This document shows positions 49,101 to 57,638 of a stretch of DNA of 64,000 bases, piece by piece. Under the pieces are notes generated by a model, which saw nothing but the letters and a program-made list of their open reading frames with translations, was not told where the DNA came from and ran no database searches. This DNA is from Trichostrongylus colubriformis (taxonomy: Eukaryota > Nematoda > Chromadorea > Rhabditida > Trichostrongylidae), in contig OZ022257.1 of the NCBI GenBank assembly GCA_963978905.1, positions 12,112,509 to 12,176,508 of the forward strand, given 5' to 3'. The position numbers and the translations under genes are program-made. Within the stretch, counting starts at the first letter, position 1. Every line of letters begins with the position of its first letter.

Positions 49101-50460
49101 TTTCTCAAAGATGTAGTGCAAAAGGGACCGATGCGACGCCGCGATCTTACACGTGGCGATATTATAGCAATATCAGCGGTGAGGAAACGAACCCGGAAGT
49201 GGCTGCATTGGCTCTTTCTGCACCGCATCCCATTATTTCATGATTCACTTGACCTTATTTCCAGGAAACTGTTTTTTGACAATATTAAAGAAATATTGGG
49301 TAGTCTAAAAAGTCTTTTCGTATTTTCAAATACCGTTTTTTCCCTCCAAACTGCTTTCCAGCAATCTTTCCTGTACATACACATGTAGTACAAGTCCACA
49401 CGCATCTATAGGTATTATTGTCTTCCATCTCCCTGATAACCCTTTTCGGCAAAATGAACATGTCAGAGGTCAACCTCATTTTCAATACAAAAATTATAAA
49501 AAAAAGGTTTCTTTGAATGGCATTAGACAGGGAAAGGAAAAGGTGATAATCCGATGGAGCAAGATCAGGGCTATATGGTGGATGGGGCAGCAATTTTCAT
49601 CCAAGCTCAAGAATTTTTTAGCGAGTCACTTTTTCAATATGTGGGAAGACCTGCCAAGAAATTGCCTCGCCAAAAAGCTCTCGAGCTTGGATAAAATTGC
49701 TGCCTTATAACCCTGATCTTGCTCCATCGGATTATCACCTTTTCCTTTCCCTGTCTAACGCCATTCAAGAAAAAAAAATTGGAATTGAAAATGAGGTGAC
49801 CTTTGATATGTTTATTTTGCCGAAAAAGGTCACCCGGGAGATGGAAGACAACAATACCTATAGATGTGTGTGGACTTGTACTACATATATATGTACAGAA
49901 GAAATTTTGTGGAAAGCAGTTTTGAGGGAAAAAGCGGTATTTAAAAATACGAAAGGACTTTCTAGACTACCTCATATTATATTGTAGCAAGATTCTTTAC
50001 TTAGAATACCTGCTAACGTCACTTTTTGACGGTTCCTTGCTAGATGTGGTTGGCCTTGAATTCACAGTGCTTTGCGTTGACTCAATTCCTGGTATGGTAA
50101 TCAGCGTGGGACCGATTGCATCTGGATCCGTGCAAGTCGACAGTGGACCATCATAGCAAGGTGGTGCAGCGAATCCAAATCTGAAACCATGTGACATAAT
50201 CGCATTCACACATGACCGTATACCATACTTACCCAGTGGAGGAATTTAACGAATGATAAGCGGCTGTTGGCAATTGATTACTGCGAATGGTAGCCGATGC
50301 TATTCGTTTCTGTCTTTGTTTTTCTTCGAGAATTTTTCTCTTTAATTGGAAAAATTAAGGTAGAGATTAAAGGTATTGTGAAAATTTACATATATGTAAA
50401 AAAATGTTTCACCTGTCGATGTAAATTTTGTGCCACCCAATCGGCATTCCCATCAGACAT
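43128..50460 (-). CDS. tub-1: Tubby-like protein TUB-1
   Basis: Phosphoinositide-binding ciliary trafficking adaptor; in C. elegans it acts in ciliated neurons and in fat control. Twelve exons join in frame: 50460-50413, 50339-50233, 50180-50010, 48949-48855, 48067-47962, 47360-47234, 47170-47058, 45841-45736, 45653-45549, 45466-45379, 44616-44533 and 43261-43128 (1284 nt, 427 aa, the length I recall for C. elegans TUB-1). The N-terminal helix [17 protein letters not shown] resembles the IFT-A-binding motif of TULP3. The tubby domain starts in exon 6 ([24 protein letters not shown]), then [16 protein letters not shown] (phosphoinositide site), [60 protein letters not shown] and the invariant end KLACE. 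Exon 10 has two in-phase acceptor choices. The first intron-like acceptor at 50508 leaves a 48-nt leader. Introns carry at least five mobile elements. Confidence 0.96.
43396..43540 (+). repeat. Dispersed repeat, three copies
   Basis: Contains AGCTATTTCTATGAAGGACC and CTGAGCGGAATTAAACCGAC followed by CGCGGCAAGTCGTGCTGAT. The same order recurs at 51515-51655 and, shorter, at 44927-45015. Non-coding, in tub-1 intron 11. Confidence 0.6.
44000..44352. mobile_element. TIR element, GTTYATACTYTGCG family
   Basis: Left end TTTAGGTCGCGTTTATACTC (then TGCGATCGTGG) and right end GCCGCAAAGTATAAAAGCGG are inverted. The interior is not shared with the GC-rich copies. In tub-1 intron 11. Confidence 0.65.
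44927..45015 (+). repeat. Dispersed repeat, short copy
   Basis: CTGAGCGGAATTCCAACCGA followed by CTGCGGCAAATCGTAGTGAT, matching 43455-43510 and 51565-51620. Confidence 0.55.
45187..45304. mobile_element. Short element with GCGATTTTGCG repeats
   Basis: Left end GACCGCCGCCAGACTTTGCG, right end CGCAGAGTTTGCAGTGGCCT; between them GATTCTGCGATTTTGCGATT and inverted CGCAAAATCGCAG. In tub-1 intron 10. Confidence 0.6.
46275..46870 (+). mobile_element. TIR element, TTAAAGACAG family, copy 3
   Basis: Begins TTAAAGACAGTATTAGGGGT and ends TTTCCCCTAAAGCTGCCTTGA. Collinear with 25278-25825 and 33048-33600, but the middle is interrupted by the near-perfect palindrome 46375-46482. In tub-1 intron 7. Confidence 0.8.
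46375..46482. repeat. Near-perfect 108-bp palindrome
   Basis: Inner arms of 40 bp (46388-46427 and 46430-46469) are exact reverse complements around a 2-nt centre AA. The symmetry continues outward (CCGCGGGCGGAA against TTCCGCCCGCGG) with about one mismatch. In sister copies of the element only one arm's worth of sequence exists, so one arm was duplicated in inverted orientation, or the assembly folded back here. Confidence 0.9.
47784..47941. mobile_element. Short TIR element with GCGATTTTGCG repeats
   Basis: TTAAGCCGTCGTCAGTCTGCG at the left and CGCAAAGTCTGACGGCGGCC at the right are inverted. Inside, CGTCGCACGTTCGGCGTCGC and CGCAAATCGCAAAATCGCAA. It ends about 20 bp from tub-1 exon 5 (starts 47962), inside intron 5. 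Confidence 0.75.
49296..49974. mobile_element. Palindromic mariner-derived element, family 1, second copy
   Basis: TTGGGTAGTCTAAAAAGTCT at the left and a matching inverted end (CTTTCTAGACTACCTCA) at the right, with TA on both sides. Both halves are reverse complements. The left half read on the minus strand gives the C-terminal mariner motif [20 protein letters not shown]; the right half repeats it on the plus strand ([15 protein letters not shown]). Only this C-terminal part of the transposase is present. In tub-1 intron 3. Confidence 0.88.
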
Positions 50461-52858
50461 CGTTATGAGATTTTCAAATAAAATTTGTAAAGGTCGGTTC
50501 AGTCCAGTCTGAAAACTTATATTATTTCTTCTGAAAGGAATTATAATAGTAATCAATGCAACGCACAAATCGCTCACTAGAATGGATTACTGTATAAAAC
50601 CAAGAGTCATTAAAATTTCACAACCTTTCAATCAAATTTTTAATGCCGGCTTTCTGCTTGAGGGAACACGATGAGGGCAAGAATTCAACCAGGAATACTT
50701 GTCTCAGAATTCTGTATATCGTTCGAGTTCGGTAAATGAAGAATCACCTTTGACCTTCTCTCAGCAACAGGAGCGATCCGAAGAACTCCTGGCGAGACCT
50801 CGACTGCGCACCTCGGCTTTTCACCCATAATGCTGCTACTCTCTTCTACCAGACTGATAGACTCGCGGCACAATGACTATTCGTGGTTGACAGCCCATCC
50901 CAGTTTCAGAAACGTTTCAGAAACGAAGTTTCAGAAACGCGGAAGAGGTTACTTTTGCTTCTGTAAGATTTCAGGAACGATTAGGCAACCTGAATCGTTC
51001 CTGAAATCATCGAAAATTCACATTTGTGATATCCTACGGTACCAGAAAAAAATACAATAAAATTTTCCCTTTAATAAATTCTTAACCCCCACTTTCCTTT
51101 CAAGGACAATCCTCAGTGAACTCAGTATTCATAAAAAAAATTCATTCTGAACATTCGCAACAAGACCTTGGACTTGCATTGCTTCAATCCTTGATATCGT
51201 GCGAAAGTACACCCGAGCGTTGCTTAGCGACCGCAAATCCCGTTTATAGAAACCTATCAAAATGCTTCTGTCAATAGGAAATTACCATGTGGAAATCGCT
51301 ACATTCAAAGACGTCATTCGCCTCTCGCCGTGTGAATGCCGTCGAGGAGAGCCTATGACCCATGGAGATAAGCTGGGTGTGTAGCCTTTTGTCGAATTTT
51401 CGCAGGGCCGCGTGCTGCAAGCGGGGCGGCGGATTTTCTCGCTTATGTTGCGTGCATTGCGAATACTAATTTTTTATCTTACTATTGTGTCCTTTCAGGT
51501 AACAAGGGTTGATAGACAGCTATTCTTTGAAGGACCTCCATAGCGCCAGCCTCTTGCGTTCTGAGCGGAAACCGAACCGACCGCTGCAAGTCGTGCTTAT
51601 AACGCCGCGTGTGTCGCTGCAAAGCGAAAATTCGCATAAATCTACATACCCAGATAAGCTATAGAACGATGCAGACAAATGCATTAATCGATATACCAAC
51701 TTCGATCAATCTCAGATGCGCCATGCATGCATGCTACAAAGCGGTGAGGCTTCTGAAGGTTGCCTAACCTTAAAAAATCGTTTAGAAGCCTCAGTCGATG
51801 TTCGATACGGTGTTATTATGTTGGATGTAGCTTTCCTAAACAGCCAGGGAATCGATGACATGCTTACCAGTGGCAAAATGAGCAAGAACTCTACTGATCC
51901 TTCTCAACCCTTTTTTGATCGATCATGGTTGAATCGCCTTTGACTCATGCCAGAAAGTGAAAAGAAAAAGCGAAAACTTTTTTTCGTTGTGCTCAAAGAC
52001 ACCTTAGGGCGGAAAGGATTATCCAAGATCAAGAGCTTTACGTATAGGGTAGAAGAAAAGATTTTTCTTGACGGATAAGCTTTATCAAAAACAAGAAAAC
52101 GGCTATATACAAAGCGAGTCTCCATTCCTCGCAAATTCATGCTTCCCATAGCTTGCCATTCAAAATACAGGAACAAAATACTTCATGGCACAACAATAAA
52201 AAACAAAAAACAATTAGGAGAACAATCGATCTCTGGTTTTGGAGCTCAACCTGAATGGATGTGAGTCCTCGAAATTTTTACAGAATAAAAGTACGAATCA
52301 ACTATCGATTGCGAGCCCAGTTATATCCAAATTTATCGTACTTTTCATGTAAGTCCAAAGGAGCAAAACGATTTAATACAGTGTATTTTTGATAAGTTGA
52401 ACTCGTGAAGTGGGAGGAATTCATTGCAACGTTTACTCTTCAATTTCTCTAATTTGATTCCTACCTATTCTCCATGAAATCGAGTTTTTTCCATAGCATT
52501 TGAAAAACCTTGTCTCGACTGGAACTGGTCGGATAATCCATGCAAATAGTGTACAAATAACAACTTCACAATTTACAGTGTCAGAAATCGGCTGTGTCAA
52601 CGTCACAAACGACATTTACTCGTTCTTGCAGTTCTTTAATTTCTTTTTCAAATGGTCTCGGGGAGGCACCCATAGTTACGGGGTTGCATGAGCACCTTCC
52701 CAAATGCACTCCTGAATGGAAATAAAAAGAGTTTATCGGAAAATTTCCAGGATGGAAATTGAAAAAAATGTGCAGCGATTTGCAGAGAGGTGAACAGACA
52801 GTAATGGAGGTGTTGAGCACGAAGCGCGTGCATTCATAATTCCGTAACATACGGCTGT
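50461..52858. other. Divergent spacer between tub-1 and tmem-138
   Basis: About 2.5 kb separates two divergent ciliary genes. It carries one dispersed repeat (51515-51655) and the X-box region (52859-52892). Frames at 51716-51943 and 52581-52850 have no recognised family; the latter, on the minus strand, ends in PFEKEIKELQERVNVV and has a TTCCATTCAG acceptor near 52713, so it might be a small exon. Confidence 0.5.
51515..51655 (+). repeat. Dispersed repeat, three copies
   Basis: AGCTATTCTTTGAAGGACCT, then CTGAGCGGAAACCGAACCGA and CCGCTGCAAGTCGTGCTTAT, collinear with 43396-43540. Confidence 0.6.
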
Positions 52859-52872
52859 GTTGCCATAGGCCC
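52859..52872 (+). promoter_or_regulatory. X-box half-site
   Basis: GTTGCCATAGGCCC matches the first half of the RFX motif (GTTGCCAT) but not the second. It lies 20 bp upstream of the full X-box. Confidence 0.4.
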
Positions 52873-52878
52873 TACTCG

Positions 52879-52892
52879 GTTGCCATAACGAC
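52879..52892 (+). promoter_or_regulatory. X-box, RFX/DAF-19 binding motif
   Basis: GTTGCCATAACGAC fits every position of the nematode X-box consensus RYYNYYATRRNRAC. It lies about 105 bp upstream of the tmem-138 ATG (52998), within the 60-250 bp range typical of C. elegans ciliary genes. TMEM138 is a ciliary transition-zone protein, so the gene product supports the site. DAF-19 control is inferred, not shown. Confidence 0.75.
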
Positions 52893-52997
52893 GGACGCTG
52901 GTAATTCGTCGAGTGCGGACGGTTCACTAGGTGCTTCTCAGTACTGCTCCGTTCAAAGGGCTCTGAGCAGCAATAGCAGCAGCAGTCTTGGAAGAAG

Positions 52998-55698
52998 ATG
53001 GGCAGCAAGTATCCACTTCTGCTCGGAGCACAAATCGGAATGCTCGTCACTGATATCGCCTTTAATGCCGCTGCTGTACTGCTTTTCGGTAACAGCATTG
53101 TTCTGTTGATGATGTACATGTGAGTTCAATGAGGAAAGCCTGTAAAATCTACCATTATTTTTATTTGTTAATTGTTTATTTATTGGCTCATTTATCAGAT
53201 TTCGTTGGCTGTGTCAACCTGTTTCATTACTGTGCTGTACTGGGGTCATGGTAAATATACCATTCAGAAGCTGAGTTAAGGTGAAAGGGGTCTCAGTAGT
53301 TTAAGGGATCAGCACATATGCTCGGAAAGCATGGAATGCAGGTTCGATTCCTGTCCGAGATCGAAGCCTTTGCCTATAACTCAGCAACAAACTTTCACAT
53401 CGCTGGCTATAGTGAAAATCAGCAGCTTTCAAACTCATCCTACTGAAAGAAATAGCTACTATGTGGGCTTTTTGCTGCCAATGGCCCCTCATTCACCATT
53501 GGTTGTCCATTCACGTGAGACGTTGAGCTGGAAAAGGACGTAGTGGCCCCACCAATGCCGTCGGACTTTAGAAAGGAGGTTAAACTCGACGTTTCGATGG
53601 ATGTCGAGCATCGTGTTGAGTGAATATTCAGCTTTGCGCGACCCCTCCCTGTAGCAAAAAATTGCTATGGGACTTCCCCCCTTAAAATTATTGTTTAAGG
53701 GGTTTGTGTTGGATAGAAGTAAGGGGAATAAGTGACTGAACATCGGAGCACCACCAGGTGTCGAGAAAAATAGCCGTTTCAGTACGATCCCCACCTTTAC
53801 AGAGACCAAATACGAGATTTTTGACCTCTACACAACCATTTACTGCTGCCGAATTGTATAGTAGTAATGTGTTTTATTGCTAATATTCTTGCCTGCAACA
53901 AAATGTTATATTCCACATATCCTGTAAAATAGCAATCGCTTCTCATCTAATTTTTGAAGGTTCAAATTCTAGTGCTTGGCGTTGACCTTTGCAGGCACCA
54001 CCCCCTCCTGTGCGATCAAATATGAACCCCCTGTTAAAGAATCCTCGACTACTGGTGTTCCCTGCTAAATATTGTGCGAATTTAGCATTTCTATCCCTTC
54101 CCTGAAATACCAATTTGGCCTTTTTTTTTCGACTCGACAAGCAAAAACACGACTCCCCAGAGATGATTTTTTCAACACAAACTTGTCCCTGTTTTATGCA
54201 GTCAATATGACCTTTCCGCTGAAACTCCAGCACTCCTGTCCCCCGCCCCTTCCACACCAGACTTAAACTTCAAAAGGATTGGATCTAGCAGAACTGAATT
54301 GGTCTTGGGGTATGTGGGTCGTATTAGGTTGATCGGAAAGTTTTGATGGGGTTGAGATTTTTTCTATTACTCAGCAAGTAATGCAGGCTAATCAACAATA
54401 TAATAACCATCGTTAGTTATAACATTGTCCCACCCAACGGGCAGGTCAGCGATTCTCTTCTCTCAGAATTAGGAGGATTAGGAGTCAAAGAAGTCACCGA
54501 CAACATGTTCAAGGTGACGAATTTTTTTTGCTAGGAAAGCCTCAAGGGGCTGGGAATCTGAGGGGGCAGTATCAGGTGAATAGGGTGCATGTGGAACCAT
54601 GTCCCAACCTAGCTCTTCCAATTTTGCACGGGTCCCTCACATAGGTAAAGAGACTTGTGCAAAATTGGAAGAGCTAGGTTGGAACAAGGTTCCACATCCG
54701 TCCTATTCCCCTGACACTGCCCCTTCAGATTACTGCTTGTTCCGGCCCCCTAAGGCTTTCCTAGCAAAAAAAATTCGTCAACTATGACCACCTTGGACAA
54801 GTGGTCGGTGACTTCTTTAACCCTAATCCTCCTAATTCTGGGAGAAGAGAATCGCTGACCTGCCCGTTGGGTGGGACAATGTTATAACTAACGATTTTTA
54901 TTATGTTGTTGGTTAGTCTGCATTACTCGCTGAGTTGTAAAATAAAATAGAAAAAAATCTCAACCCTATCAAAACTTTTCGATCAAACTAATATTTTGTG
55001 TAATCTCTGTACTCCAAGCTCAATCCTGCAGATATACATACCCTACATCACGTGATGAGAAATCTATAGCATATATACAGAAAGAAAATGTGATTTTAAT
55101 GCCTATTCCAATTTTGACTTTATTTTTATGGTATTCCAGACTGCAAGACACACTTATCCTATTGTCCGTGATCGCTCTGGTGATCGCATTCTCATCAACG
55201 TTCGTTTTTCAAGCTGGTCTCATTTTCCTGTTGTTTCGACGGTTCGCTTCAACTCTAATCGCTGCTTTTGTTTATTTGGGCATTTCCATTGCCCTTCACT
55301 ACATCACTTTGGTTGGTTTCCTTTCTTTTTATTTTATTTTATTTTTATTCGCAGCAGTGGGCCCAAACTGCTTGGTAGTGTGTGCTCCCAGCGGGCCGTA
55401 GAAAATCAAATAAGTGAATTGTCAATTTCAGAACAATCGATGGGAGCTTTCAACGACGTCAATTTTCTTCACACCCCCCATACTTGTGCTTTATATAGCT
55501 CATAAATGCTGTACGTTTTCACTGTGATGGATAACACTTAAAAATTTTTTTAAAATTTAATTTCACATAAAACAATGAAGCTTTACAGGTGCAGTCGTTC
55601 ATTATGCAATGTATAAACGAGCAGCATTGCTACTGGTGGATCCGAAATATCATGGCGATTCGGAATGGCTTCGTAGTAAGATTCGTGAGAGCGGTTGA
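52998..55698 (+). CDS. tmem-138: Transmembrane protein 138 (ciliary)
   Basis: Four-pass membrane protein of the ciliary transition zone; its human ortholog is a Joubert syndrome gene. Four exons join in frame: 52998-53119, 55140-55311, 55432-55510 and 55589-55698 (483 nt, 160 aa; human is 162 aa). Exon 2 contains NTFVFQAGL-like STFVFQAGLIFLLF and YLGISIALHYITL; exon 3 begins NNRWELSTTS (human NLRWKNSNS); exon 4 has HYAMYKRAALLLVDPKYHGDSEWLR (human [21 protein letters not shown]) quoted here in parts only as the match area. Four hydrophobic segments are visible. Intron 1 is 2.0 kb and filled by a SINE and a palindromic mariner-derived element; the other introns are short. An exact X-box lies 105 bp upstream. 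No in-frame defect was seen. Confidence 0.93.
53246..53432 (+). repeat. tRNA-derived SINE in tmem-138 intron 1
   Basis: Acceptor-like GGGTCTCAGTAGTTTAAGGG, a good anticodon-stem-like ATGC...GCAT hairpin, B-box AGGTTCGATTCCTGTCCGAG, then the family tail (GCCTATAACTCAGCAACAAA). The two tRNA-like ends pair (GTCTC with GAGAT). It is more diverged than the copies near 61 kb. Confidence 0.75.
53944..54260 (+). repeat. Dispersed repeat (pair with 24955-25170)
   Basis: Shares CCCCCTCCTGTGCGATCAAA and GAATCCTCGACTACTGGTGT with the element at 24955-25170. In tmem-138 intron 1. No coding content. Confidence 0.5.
54324..54991. mobile_element. Palindromic mariner-derived element, family 2
   Basis: TTAGGTTGATCGGAAAGTTT at the left and AAACTTTTCGATCAAACTAA at the right, flanked by TA (54322-54323, 54992-54993). 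The two halves are reverse complements, meeting near 54640. Each half encodes the C-terminal mariner motif (HPSYSPDTAPSDYCLF on the plus strand in the right half). The ends and protein differ from family 1, so this structure arose independently from another mariner lineage. Confidence 0.87.
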
Positions 55699-57630
55699 CG
55701 GCCACGTGATCCATCAATGATTCCCTACTGGGAACAGTCGTTTCCGTGGTTGAGTATGAACTCCAAAACAGCGATATATCGGATGGCACCGCGTAAAATC
55801 TCCAATTTGCTCATTCGACGATTTAACGGATACGACGGAATCACATGACGTAACTGGAAATGTGCCTTTATAAACAGTTTCTGCCAAATTTTGACCTGAA
55901 TTTGAATTATCTGATAGAACGTATGCGCAAATTGATTTTAAAAAAGTGTGAAGTGACTGCTAAAAATTGTTTACTTAAGATCTTAATACTTGGCTCCTGC
56001 TGATAGCCAGACGAAAGTAAAGTCAGGAGTCGGTTCAAAGAAAAGTTTGGCACCGTCTTCTTGGGTCCTTAATACAACTCCCTGAGGGGCTAACTGTATC
56101 ACCTATCTAAGTTACCTCCTCCGAAGACGTCAAGCTGCAGGTTCTATTAACGAATGGTGCTTTTTATGGCGTCAAGTGGATTCAGTGACCAGGGAAAAAC
56201 CCTACCTCGAATAAGAGGTACGCTCCAACCCCTTTCCTGGCAAAAAACCACTTCACTAGAACACCCTCCCCCCACTCTACTCCTTCGCCTCTCTTATCGA
56301 CGTCACCCACAAACATCAACCTATCGAAAAGGTGCTCCAAATTTTTCCCCATACAAATTCACTCAATCTTTCTTATCTTTATATTTTCTTTGATCTCTTT
56401 TTTTTATGGGCGAATAAGTCACTTGTGGTTCAGCCAAGGATTTTCTAGCCATTTTTGAACAACTAATTTTTAGTTCCTCGAATACAATTCACTTCAACTG
56501 ATTTCATGGCCTATCAATGTACTTGAATTATATCAATAAATGAAATAAAATAAAATCAAATGAAAATATTAAGCTCACATTTGCAAAGGCATCACTCATA
56601 AGCTCCTGGCGTAGCTTCTCTTTCAAGTCTTGCCGTGCAGACTCAGCACATCGACACATGATACCGACTGATGTTTTAGTCGCACGATGGTGATTTTACC
56701 GAATATTTGGCTTTTCTACCCCGTAGAGCAGAATTTTCGAAATCAGGAAGCAGCAGTATAAGAACGGAACAACGCTTCAAGCCATGAATAGAATTCTGAG
56801 AAGCGCATAGTATTCTAGGAGTGATCAGATATAATTAGCCGATAAGGAAATTCATTAGACGACCCGCATGACAGCAGGCTTCATTGATGTATTCCATTCA
56901 TACGCTGTGGCCCTTACAACCCGAAGACTTCCAGAGTCATGTCTGACGTCAAGGAGAATTTTCGAAATTACTTCCCCTTCATAAGAGCGTTTTCGGTAGG
57001 ATCTCCCACTTTCATCCCCATCTTCCTGAAGATTTAGCTCCCGCTCACACATTTGAGGTGTTGTAGCTATATTCGAGCCGTCTGCCCAAAATAAAAGTTG
57101 TCAGTCGATAATCGTACAATTAACACCTGATAATAAATATGATTATCGATCAACGATCCTTTTTTAGGGACTGACAACCCAGCCTAATATTTTCTCAAAG
57201 GTGCACGGAAGTCGAGGAAGTTCAACTGAAATGTGGAAATACGATCCCTCCTTTCAAACCCAAAATATGACCTCCTATCGACAAGGTACGACTTCATGCC
57301 TAGAGATTCTCGAAGGTGGTCTAAGCTTGTTAGCCCTCCAAGCCATGCTCTACAAACTAATACATGGATTGTTTGAGCCTCACTTGTATAGCAAGCGAAG
57401 AAATGTAAATTTTCTCAAATCTGATGTCGTTGAGGATGAAAACATATTTATTAGCAAAATACAGCATTAGAAATCTGTGTCAAATGAAATGGAGCAAACG
57501 ACAAAGCACCTTAAATGCGATTGTACTCCGTTACGGAGCGAAAACGCTAGCCATCACAATGGTTGCAAGCAAGGTGAACGCACTGGCCAGTAACCATCGA
57601 TGATGGGATGGGGCCTATCTGACATTAAAA
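55699..57630. other. Convergent spacer between tmem-138 and gsy-1
   Basis: No conserved exon, RNA gene or clear repeat seen. Frames at 56154-56393, 56855-57052 and 57201-57470 are unrecognised. A TGATTATCGATCAACGA/CAGTCGATAATCGTA pair near 57100-57155 is a weak inverted repeat. Confidence 0.45.
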
Positions 57631-57638
57631 AAAGTGAT

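Noticed and set aside
49285..49593. A mariner transposase gene
   Set aside because: Only the C-terminal third is present, duplicated in inverted orientation; the DNA-binding and first catalytic parts are missing.
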